This document shows positions 46,706 to 56,479 of a stretch of 64,000 bases of DNA, piece by piece. The notes beneath the pieces are model-generated. The model worked only from the letters and a program-made list of their open reading frames with translations. It did not search any database and was not told the origin of the DNA. How positions within the stretch are numbered: the stretch's first letter is position 1; each line of letters starts with the position of its first letter. The DNA comes from Conus ventricosus (taxonomy: Eukaryota > Mollusca > Gastropoda > Neogastropoda > Conidae), in contig JAFLJL010004115.1 of the NCBI GenBank assembly GCA_018398815.1, positions 28,600 through 92,599 of the forward strand, read 5' to 3'. The position numbers and the translations under genes were made by a program.

Positions 46706-49700
46706 CTCACAAATTTTGCTTTTTCCCCACTCCCTTGGAAGGAGGGTAACCTGGTTCCCGCCTGGAGGAGTGAGAAGACCCGGGAAAGCTTTTGGGGCGG
46801 AGAGGGAGTGTTGGGCCACCACACCCTGATGCGATCCCCTAGCCCCATAATCGCGCAGACGAGAAACGTGCGTTTGTTTAAATTGGTTTGAAGGTGCCAG
46901 GGGGAACCCCAATATGAGGCATCAAAACCCTCTGAATGCTGAATTATGAGCTACTCCCAAAGGGGAAAGGCCCATGCCTAATTCATGAGGTTTTGGTGGG
47001 GAAAAAACGCAAATCTCCTTCGGGGTCCGCCCCCCGCAGCTTTTGATTTTCTCTCAGCCATAGAGAAAATTGGGAAAGAGCGCCTGGAAATCCCCCTTTA
47101 AAAACCTTCGTTGTAAGAGAAAAAAGGGTGGCGTTTGTTTGGGAAACCCGAAGATTTCGTGCGTTTCCTATACCCAAGAGCGCGCACCGGCCCAGAGAGT
47201 GCGGTTTCTCTTTCGGGGGGGCGAGATAAAAGTGAGGGGAAAGAATGGGTTTGTCGGTGAAGGAGAACCGGGGCAACGGGGTTTTTTCCCCTAAAAATTC
47301 GGGGAGGGGGCGAAGAGTTTAACGACCACCGGTTCGGAAGCGACGTCCCAGGCAGGGCCCTAAGGGCTGGATTTCCCACTGCAGCGCCCCCTGGGGGCCA
47401 GGAACAGAGGAAAGGCTGTTTGGGGAAAAGGGGAATTTTCAGAAAACCCCCCCGGGGTTTGGGCTCGAAAGGGGGAGCCTGAGGGGGAGAGGACTGGAAA
47501 AGATTCCCCCCGGGGGTTTCGGGGGGGGCCCATCGGGCCCCTGTGGGGCCCTGTTTCCCTCTGACCGATCCCAAAAGAAGAGGGTCGTCCCGAAGGAGGG
47601 GCCCCCCAAAACTGGCGGATAGTGTGGAAATACCCGCCCTGTGAACCTTAACAGAGGGGGCTAAAAGCTTTTTCCCCGATAAAAGAAAAGCTGGGTATTT
47701 TCCCCAATAGGCATTGAGGGGGGAATGAGGTGAATGCGTGGTTGGGGCCCCAAAGGGGAGCCAGCCTTTCCAGTGGAAGGGTAGGAAACTTTGGGTCCCC
47801 GGGCCCTGTGGGCATGTTCCCCCAAGGGCCCGATTCCCGCGGGGGAGGCGCCTTGTGCAGACAGCTTTTGCCCCCGACAGTAGCAGGCAGTGAAGATGCA
47901 GACGTTTGGATTCCCCATGTGGAATCCCGGCCCGTGGCAAAGGGCGGGGGATTTGTTTTAAAGGGGAAAGCGGTATCGGGGCACGGGGAGACAGGGGGAA
48001 CATTTTTTAAAAACCCGCTTGGGCCCGGCCGGGTTTGGGGCCACAAGAAAAAAAGCGGGGTTTTCGTTTTCCCCTTGCTTTTGGGGTTTAAAACTTTTCC
48101 CAGAATGGGGAAGGGGGGAAAAGGCCCATAGCCCCCCAGTGGGAAACCAAAGGGGAAAGGGCCCAGGGCGCCCCACAGCCCGCTCCCGGGAAACCGGGAA
48201 CTGGGGGGGACATCAGCGGGGGGGAAAAAACCGGTGGTTGAACCGGGTGACGAACAGGGCTTTTTTGGGGTTTTTAAACCCCATCAGTCCAGAAAAGGCC
48301 CAGGATTGGTGGACGGGAGTCCAGTCTGGGGGGAAGAACCATGTGCCCCCTGCTGGGGGGAGTCCGCGAGAATTTTGATTTCCGGGGAAGTGTTTGGGCC
48401 CGGGATCCGGTTTGATTGTGTCCGCCCCAAAAGGAGAAGCTGTTCCCCCTTCAGGGACGGGGAGTGAGAACGCGCTCCCCCTTGCTTTTTAAATCCAACC
48501 TCTACGAGTGTTTTTTTCGGTGTTGAGGAAAAACGGTTTTCCCTTCAGAAAGGGAAAAAAAACCCTTTGAGGGTTGGGAAAACAGGTTTCCCAGCCCCCA
48601 GCCCGTTGATATGCCAGGCCCCCTCTCCGGGGCCTTTCCCCGGCCGGGCCGTCAGAGGGGAAAGTGGGCCCCCACCCGGACTGGGACGGGGCCCGGTAAA
48701 ACGGGTCCCCCTGGGGGAGGAGGGGGTGTGAGGGGGAAATCCCTGAGCCACCCGGGGATGGGATTTCCTTTGGGGCCCCCGTTTGTTTTGGGAACCACTG
48801 ACCGAAAAGGATCGGAAGGTCCCACGACTGAAACGCCTGCGCCAACCTTGGGGAAAGGGGGCTTAAAACCCGGCGTTTGGCAGTCTTTTCGAGGGGCAAA
48901 AAAGGGGGGCCAAAAGGGCTCCGTCAGCCCGGGAAGAGGGGGCCGTTTCCGGGCCCTGGAGCTTTTTCCCGGGGGAAAAGGAGATGGGCCAAGCGGGCTG
49001 GGGGGAAAACCAGGGTTGGGGGGTTGGAGAGCCCAAACCCATTTGGGGGTTTGGGGAAAGGACAGGGCCCAAAAACTAAAAACTGCTGGGGAGGGAAAGA
49101 GATCGGATTTTCTCCTCTTTGCAAACCAAACCCCAGTGCTGACAGAGGTTAAAACCTGGGGGGTTTGTGGGAGCACAGGGGGGGGGATGAGGAAAGAAGA
49201 AGAAAATCGTCGAGATAGGTTTTTCCCCCCCCCCGGAAATTCCTTTCCCCCGAACCATGAAAAGCAAATTTCCCCGGGGGCCCCTTGGGTAAAAACCCCA
49301 AAGGGGTCGGGGCTAGAAAAAAGGGAAAAGAGCCCTAAAACTAAAAAAACGCGGCTTCTCCAAGGGAAGGGGGAGTTTTTCCCTGTCCCTTGGGGGGATC
49401 AAGAGTGGAAGTAGAAACTTTCAGGTCGGGATCCCGGGCCCAGTCCCCGGGATGGGGCCCGCGCGGATTGACATGGGGGTTTCCACCCCAAAAACGGAGG
49501 ACGAAAAAAACCTTTTTCAAGGGGGAGAGGTTTTACCCCCGGTCTCCATCCTCCAAAAGGGCTTTGGGAACCAAAAAATGGGGCCCCAAAAAACCCCGGA
49601 GAGGAAGGGAAGAGGATTTCCCCTTTTGGCCCCCTTGGCTAACAGGGGAAAAGGGACCCCCGGGGTCTAAGGCCTGAGAGGCCCCCTAGACCCCGAGGGG

Positions 49701-50442
49701 GCAAAAGGAGGGGGGAAAGGAGTAAAGAGGAGCCTTTACTGCCCCCCAAAGGGGAAGCCGAAACCCGACGTGATCCCCCGCAGAGCCCAAGGGTTTGGGG
49801 GGGGAAAGCCGCTCCCAGGCATGAGGTTTCCCCGGACAGGGCTGCCCCCAGGACCGCCCTGGGGGGAAGTACCCAAAGGTTTGGGGGCAAATTTATTGGG
49901 GGTGGGGGCCCTCGAGACGTGGGGGCTTTCCCGGCCCCCCCCCGGCCGTTTCCCGAGGCCGACCCCTGCTTTGGGTTGGGATGCCCGGGTCCCCCGGGGG
50001 GCCCAAAAGGGCTGGCGTTTCCCCTTTGGTTTTTAGAGAATGGTTTCATTTACCAAGATGGGCCCCCTTGGCAAAAAGGGAAGGGCCCCTCGGCTTGAGA
50101 AATTCCCCCGACGCCGCAATCCAGGGGAAATTTGGGGGGGGAAACCAGGCGTGAGGGCCTGGGGCCTCAATGGGCCCCCCCAATTTTTTGGGCCCCCCCT
50201 CATACAGTCGGTACCATTACCGAATTTTAAAAAGGGAGGGTTAGCCCCAGTGGGGTGGACCCCCGGGGGGAGTTCCGGGTGCCGAAAAGGGCCCGGGGGC
50301 CCTGACCCCCCGTGAGGATGACCCCCGCCTCCCGGGCAAGGGAAGCCAGGAAGGCCACCCAGCCCCCGAGGAAATAAAAACCAGGCGGAAAGGCCCTCGT
50401 CCCGAACTCCGAATTTTCCCCCAGGGGCGGGGGCCACGAAAT

Positions 50443-50475
<33 letters not shown>

Positions 50476-50732
50476 AGGGCCCCTTTTGGGAAAGTGGTGC
50501 GCTTTTGGGAAGGGCCAGAAAAGGCCCGGGTGGCTGATTCCCCCGGGCCCCTTCCCCCGGGAGGGATCCCCGGGCCCTGGGTGGGCCGAAGGGGCCGGGG
50601 GGAAGAGGCCCGCATGGGGGAGAGCTGGTCATAAAAACCCGGCCCCAGGGGAAACCCCCGGAAAACAGGGGGCCCATACTGGCCCTTGGGGGGCCCCTGG
50701 CGCCCCGGCAAAAGGGGCCCCGACCCCCGATA

Positions 50733-50766
<34 letters not shown>

Positions 50767-50769
50767 GGG

Positions 50770-51640
50770 GGGTGATGCTTTGGTGCTGGCCCCAAACCCC
50801 GGGAAAGGGGGGCTGATGCGCCGTCCCTGAGGGAGCCCCGAAATGAGGGCGAAACCCAAGTGTTCTGCCCAAGAGGGGCCCCCCAAAGGGGGGCAAAAAC
50901 CCCCTGGGGGATTTGGGAAAAAACTGGGGGTGAACGAGATTCAGCCCCTTTAGGGGAGGGTTTTTCCCTTGGGGGCGGCCCTTGTGTTACCCAAACGCCC
51001 AAAGGGGGAAAGGGAGACGTGACGGGCTGCCCTTTTTACCCCACCCCTGAGCCCCCGTCGTTAGAGGGCTGTGCCCTCCTCGATTCTTTCCATGGGAAAC
51101 GAACCCTGGGCAGTAGAAAAGCAGCGGGAAATGGCACAGGATGCATAAGGGGAACGACAGAACCGCAGCTGGTCGTTTTTCCGTTAGGGGACAAGATCGA
51201 CAGAAATCAGCTGAGCCCATCATCGTTTCTGTGGGGTGCTGGCCAACCAGTAAATGGGGGGGCCGGGTGCCCCCGTTCCCCCAGGGAGCCTGAAAAGAGG
51301 GCGAAACCCCAAACGTTCTACCCCAAAAAAAAGGGGGGAAAAAATGGGGGTGGGGGAAGGGAAAAAAATGGGGCCCCAACGAGATTCAGGCCCCTTTAGG
51401 GGAGGTTGCTTCCCTTGGGATTGCACACCGAGCGAAAGGGGGAGGTAGGGAAAAGTTTGTCTGCCTCATCCCCCCCCCTGGCCTTGTCATGGGGCTCGTG
51501 CACTTCGATTCTGCCTGGGAAACGAAAATGTGTGCAGTAGAAACCCCGCTGAATGGGCACCGGGGTGCAGTAATGGGAACGACGAACCGGGAGTGAGTCG
51601 TTTGCCCTTAGGGACAAGGGGAAAGGGGTCGAAAAGAACC
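50770..51640. repeat. Two degenerate tandem copies of an about 440-bp unit
   Basis: Landmarks repeat in order: 'ggggtgctggcc' or 'tggtgctggcc' (50,783 and 51,234), 'gagggcgaaaccc' (50,846 and 51,298), 'aacgagattcag' (50,933 and 51,378), 'cccctttaggggagg' (50,945 and 51,391), and 'ggaacgacagaaccg' or 'ggaacgacgaaccgg' (51,152 and 51,577). Part of the degraded zone. Confidence 0.55.
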
Positions 51641-51904
51641 CCAGTGAAAACGAAACACCGTCCGAATTAAGGGGTTGCGAGAAAGAGCTCGCTTTCACAA
51701 CAAAAGCCCCGCTTTAGGGTTTAAAATGAAAACCTTTGGGGAAAGAAGAAAAGAAGAGAGGGAAAGTGACGCTGAAGGGGGGAAAGGGGGTTTTTGGGCG
51801 GCCGCGACCCAAAAAGCCTTTCGGTGAGACGCAGGAATCGAAGGGCGAAAAAATTTGGGAAAACTCGCCTTTCCACCCAACGCCCTTTACGTACGTTCTC
51901 CCCT

Positions 51905-54241
51905 TTAAACCAAAGCCTACCAGATCGGAAAGAGATCGACCCCGGGGATTTCATTCTTTCTGAAAAACCGGGGTCGACCCCGGGTCGGGCCGCTGAAAAA
52001 CTCGGTCAACGACTTTCGCTTTTTACCATGATACCCCGGGAAAGCAAAATTTTTTTCGACAGAAAGGGTCTTTCCCGGGACTTCCGTTTTTTGGACGCCA
52101 TTTTTGGGTTTTTTTTGCATGGTTTTGGTGGGGTAGTTTCATGCTGTTTTAATTTTCAAAGTTCCCGGGTTTTTTTTTGCCCAAGATTTTTTTGGGGGAA
52201 AAAGGCGGAAAACAAGTAAACCCATTCAACTCGCAGAATTTTTTTTTTTCTGAATGATATTGTAAGAGAGCGTATTTTGCGGGCTAATCTTGAAGAAGAT
52301 TTGAAAACAAAACGGGTTCGGACGTCAATCTTGACTAGTTATGAAAAAAAGATCGACTGCTGACTGATTTTTAGGCCCGGAAAACAAAAGGGTTCAGGCG
52401 ATAAAAATGACGACCCCCAACTCCCCCCCCGCTGCCCGGGCCCCGACCCCAAAAAAAAAGGGGGTGGGAAAAAGAAAAAGGGGAAAAAGGGGGGAAAATT
52501 TGGCGGGGGGTCCGGGGGCCGCCCTAAAGGCCCCCCGGGGGGGCCCGGGGCTATGCCCCCGGTGGGGGTAGGGGGCAAAACCCCTTAAACTGAGCAATTT
52601 TTCATATTTCAGTATCTTTAAAAAACAACCCCCGAAAAGCATAAAAATGGCAAGAAAAAAAAAAAATAAAAAAACAAGCTTTTTTTTTTCTATTTTCCCC
52701 CACGGATCTTCACCTCGTGGCTAACGGTTTTCCCTTTTCCAACCCCCCATAAAGTCACTGTTTACGCCCCCATTTTTCCCCCAGCCATTCCAGTTCCCCT
52801 TGTTTTTCACGGGGGAATCGATTCCGTGGCCCCAAAAAATTTCTCCCCCCTCGGGGGATTTGTCGGAACCTTTTTGACGACTTCGGAACTTTTGGGCGTG
52901 CAACTTGTAAGACAATTGGCGCCGGAATCGCAAATGGGGACTTTTCACAGCTAAGTTTATTCCCTTCCCCTTTTTTGTGTTTCGGTAAGCCGAATTCCAT
53001 TTTTCACCCTTTTAAATTTTCCTGGGTGCCCAAAGAGCCCGGGGTTTTTCCCTTTGAGAAAAAACGATCGAGAACCCCAAAAGCGATCCCCCAAACTTTT
53101 GCTTTCGAAAACAAACCTCATATAATTCCCCCCCCCAGTTTTCTCAACGGATTTGCATTTGTTTTCAAAAATGACCTGAGGCCTCCCAAAAAAGGGGGTA
53201 TTCCGCCGGAAAAAGGGGGAAAATTCCCCGTCTGAAAAAAAGGGAAAAAAAGAAAAACAAAATTGCTAGAGATTCTTTAATTCTTGTGGAAAATGGTTGG
53301 GGTACCCAAGGGAAATGAGGCCCCCCAAAAATTTTCCCCTTGGTTTTTTAGGGAGGAAACCCGGGGCAGGTTTAGGGGGTTTTGTCCCACGATTTGCCTG
53401 TAGGGCTCACCCTTTTTCCTTTTGATTTTAGAAGAATTTTGGCCCGACTTTTAAAGAGGGAAAAAAAATTTATTTTCTTTCACAAAAGCAAGCGAAAAAA
53501 GGGTGAAAAAAACTCTGGCCTGAAATAAAAAGCCCCGTTTATCAAAAAGGGAAAGGGAGCTGGACAAAAGGTACATCATCACCACAGTGTGTGTGTGTGT
53601 GGTGTGTGTGTGTTGGGGGGGAAGGGGGGGGGGGGGGTGCTCAGTGCACTTGTGCAAAAGCACATTTTTGTTGAATTCCATCACAATCTAAAGCCCAGTA
53701 TTCAGTAATTGTTCTTGTTATTTTTTCCCCTCAGTTGTTAGAAGACAAATCTTCTTGTATGTGATGCCTTCAGTTTAACAAAATTGTTGAAGTTTGGGTG
53801 GTTGTTTTTTGCTTCACAACAAAAGTTGATTATTTAGTGTGGCATACCATACAGAATGACTTTATTTTGTTCCTGAAGGTTCAGTACTTTGTTTAGACTT
53901 GGAAAATCACTCTGTGCTCCTAATCCATGATGTTCTGTGGGTACAGTGAATTTAGGGAAAATTGTTTTAGCACTGAGAACACGAAGTACAGTTAGTCTGT
54001 TCGTTTGTTTTTTTTTTTCCTCGTGTACCAGTTCACTATATGTGGGGGAAATGGCTCTCTTTTGGATGGAGTGATGACTTGAATTTTTTTCATTATCTTT
54101 ACAGAATAGATAGTAAGTTAAAAACAAATTTTCTATTGAGGTTTCTTTATGGCAAGTGTGTATGTGTTGCGGAGTTACCTCTCTTGGCATGGTATTCTCA
54201 TAGTCATATAGCACAAAGTCATGCGGGTAGGCAGAGGGTTA
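51905..54241. mobile_element. Non-autonomous piggyBac-like (TTAA) element, copy 2 (inverted)
   Basis: Reverse-complement match to 11,973-13,470 from end to end. TTAAACCAAAGCCTACCAG (51,905) corresponds to the right terminus of copy 1, and 'gggtaggcagagggtta' (54,226-54,241) to its left terminus. About 0.8 kb at roughly 52,425-53,230 has no counterpart and includes a hAT-like GC-rich module. Quality is poor up to about 53,560 and normal afterwards, inside one element. Confidence 0.75.
52498..52625 (+). mobile_element. hAT-like GC-rich end module
   Basis: Order of words matches 16,840-16,960: 'tggcggggggtccggg', 'aggccccccgg', 'ggggctatgccccc', then exit into 'aaactgagcaatttt' as against 'agaagctgagattttt' at 16.9 kb. 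Lies in the extra segment of TTAA copy 2. Confidence 0.4.
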
Positions 54242-55266
54242 GTGAAAACATAAGCAGGACACCAATGAACAGCAACAACAATCGATAGATTGCAAGGAAA
54301 AGCAAAAAAATACTTAGCTGCTCGTGTACACAAGGCTTAACGGGAAAATGGCTGCGAGAAAAGAGGGTGGTTCTGAGCATGCGCAAGGCACGAGGCCCTT
54401 TCAAGGGTTTTGTTGTCCGTACGGACTTTATTGTATACGAGGCAGGGATAGCAAATTGCTGCCGCTATTGCATTAGTGGCCACGGTATAGTATGTGTAAT
54501 TAAAATGGGGGTTTCAGACCTAAAGGACCATCTGAGACCTCTCAATTTCTCTTATTTTTTTCCTTAGCCCCCCCCCCCCCCCTCACTTGTGTGTGTGTGT
54601 GCGTGTGGTGTGTGTGTGTGTGTGTGTGTGATCAACATTTCAGTATCTTGTCATACTTTTGTCTTTCATACATGGCCACACAGGCCATGCTGAGCTATCA
54701 TTTCAGATCTGAAGATGCTGACCTAAAGCAGATTTACAACCACTTTTCATCATTTCAGATTGAGATGCTGATTCTAAAGCAGATTTCACACACTTTTTCA
54801 GAGGTTATTGACTGCCTGCAGCTAAGACTACAAAACACAGAAGCAAAGAAACAGGCTTTGCCAAGCTGTTTTTAACATCAAGACTACTTCTTCAGCTTTC
54901 CTGGCTGTTGAAGCCAAAGGCCATCAATCAGATCATAATATGCGCCAATCAGAAGACATCACCTTTTCTTTTCATTACCCATTGGAGGCTACATTACAAA
55001 TGGACATTTTTCTCATAAACGAAGACCCCAAAACACTTGTGATTTCTAACCAACATCTTGCCTTACATGCTATGAGAGTATACTTATGAAAGTCTGCCAC
55101 TTGGCAAACTTGCAAGAAAAACTAGCTTCTTCAGTTCTTGCCCCTGTTAAATGCATCTTGTGTCTGACTTGCAAATAGTATGGGCCGACAGATTGTTAAG
55201 GGATCAACAACACGAATAAGAGGCACTTTGAAACCAACGCAAGTATTCAGAAAAAAGTGAAACTGC

Positions 55267-55707
55267 ATGTTAAATCATGGAAAGGTCCCCAGTTCATCTA
55301 AAGCTAAACTCAATTCAAGTTGCTCGAGTTATAGCCTAAAGCGTTTACCCTACCATGCGTCACTACAGCCAGCCATTAGCAAAAGGCCACAAATTTTTAA
55401 TAGTTTAGTTTATATCAACATAGTATTACTTTACATACCAGAGATGAGACCTGATCAATTGGAAAAAGCCTGTATAATTTCAGATGGTCCTGACACCCAG
55501 GTTGGATCCAGGTCAGGATCAGAGGCAATGGCCTCCAGGGATCAGGGGATGTTGGCCCTGAAGCGGACGCTTTTTTCCACCAGCCTTGCGAACTATTGCG
55601 AGTTTAACGGTATGCTAAAGCTACCCTTACGTTCTGGACACCCGCAGTCTTGTCAAATTGATGCTTCTTGGCAATACTCGTTTTCTATAGCCTTTGAAAC
55701 ATACTGA
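55267..55707 (+). CDS. Unexplained 146-codon open frame
   Basis: Starts with ATG and ends in TGA, in DNA of normal quality. The middle reads PDQLEKACIISDGPDTQVGS. No domain, signal peptide or repeat is evident, and no promoter or splice context is obvious. Its length is above chance for local composition but not decisive. It may be an exon, a TE fragment or coincidence. Confidence 0.2.
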   Translation: MLNHGKVPSSSKAKLNSSCSSYSLKRLPYHASLQPAISKRPQIFNSLVYINIVLLYIPEMRPDQLEKACIISDGPDTQVGSRSGSEAMASRDQGMLALKRTLFSTSLANYCEFNGMLKLPLRSGHPQSCQIDASWQYSFSIAFETY

Positions 55708-56164
55708 ACCCTGCATTTCTTTTCACAAGTCCGAGGGTGTGTCTTAACCATTGATCTTTACAAATCAAATTGGAATAAGATATGGGCTGAATTATGAACT
55801 TGAACTGTTGGTCTTCTTACTCTTACATACCCCTACCCCCCAAAAAAAATTCCTAAACAGATATATGCAATCTACAGAATGACCTGGAAATCTTTAAAAA
55901 CCTGAATTCAGCCATTTACTTTATCAGGATTAAAACTTAGAAAGTCTTACATAGGAGTTTATATAAATGCACATACAATCAGACTAAACAAAGCTGAAAA
56001 TAATGGGGGGACACAAATAGGCGCGAGGCCAGGCCAAAAGCCAGTCCCCTACTATGTATACATGTATATATGAGATTCATAAAAATGACAGACATCAATC
56101 TTTCACCAAAATTTTTACTTTCCTATTCTTAATAAATTTAAATCTCATCAAATGTTCACTTAAA

Positions 56165-56371
56165 AAACAAAAAGTTGACCCTATCCATGATTTTCACGCA
56201 TTCTATGCCACATTAGGTTCAAAGGAAGAAGTCATTGAAGTACTCAAAGAATCAAAGAAACTGAAAGAGCATAAAGGATGGCACCTTCCGCTCACTTCAC
56301 TTGAAACAGGACTTGACCCCTTTACACCGAGACCGAACGAGAAACTGGTATTTATAAGAAATCAGAAGTGA
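56165..56371 (+). CDS. Unexplained charged open frame upstream of CR1-like element
   Basis: The second half of a 105-codon frame is protein-like (KVDPIHDFHAFYATLGSKEE, then KESKKLKEHKGWHLPLTSLE) and ends in TGA at 56,371; its first half is low-complexity. It could be an exon or the remains of the upstream ORF of the CR1-like element that follows about 130 bp later. Not recognised. Confidence 0.25.
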   Translation, partial: KQKVDPIHDFHAFYATLGSKEEVIEVLKESKKLKEHKGWHLPLTSLETGLDPFTPRPNEKLVFIRNQK

Positions 56372-56479
56372 GAGGAGGCAAACACTAAGGGGAGAAACAG
56401 CACAATGGGTGATCAGAGGAAACAGGGTAGTCAATGTGGCAAGGAAACAGGATGCTCGTACCATGGAGGTCGGGCTAGA

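Larger units (their letters stand above)
45620..53560. other. GC-rich, homopolymer-inflated stretch; probable corrupted consensus
   Basis: Sequence changes from AT-rich DNA to runs of three to eight identical bases (gggg, cccc, aaaa, tttt) for about 8 kb, then returns to normal. Long open frames here on both strands (up to 301 codons at 47,098-48,003 minus, 287 at 50,033-50,896 minus) are Pro/Gly-rich and reflect absence of TA-containing stop triplets, not genes. The part from 51,905 can be aligned with the clean TTAA element at 12 kb and shows stretched homopolymers. I support no gene here. Confidence 0.7.
54242..56479. other. Mostly unassigned; GT repeat and two unexplained open frames
   Basis: Contains a C run (54,567) and (GT)n (54,589-54,631). 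A near-duplicate of about 52 bp lies at 54,699-54,800 ('tcatttcagat..gatgctga' twice). A 146-codon plus frame (55,267-55,707) and a 105-codon plus frame (56,054-56,371) are listed separately. Otherwise AT-rich and non-coding in appearance. Confidence 0.4.

Noticed and set aside
47098..48003. 301-codon open frame on the minus strand, the longest in the window
   Set aside because: It lies in the homopolymer-inflated zone, is dominated by Pro, Gly, Ser and Leu, overlaps other long frames on both strands, and has no recognisable motif. Absence of stops follows from GC and run structure.
50033..50896. 287-codon Pro/Gly-rich frame resembling a collagen- or mucin-like protein
   Set aside because: It crosses two G runs of over 30 bases and the degenerate 440-bp repeat. 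The regular Gly-X-Y periodicity is absent and the composition is that of the damaged DNA.
11973..54241. A single large inverted duplication linking the 12-kb and 52-54-kb regions
   Set aside because: The match stops exactly at TTAA-bounded ends on both sides, and the flanks are unrelated, so these are two insertions of one transposon family.
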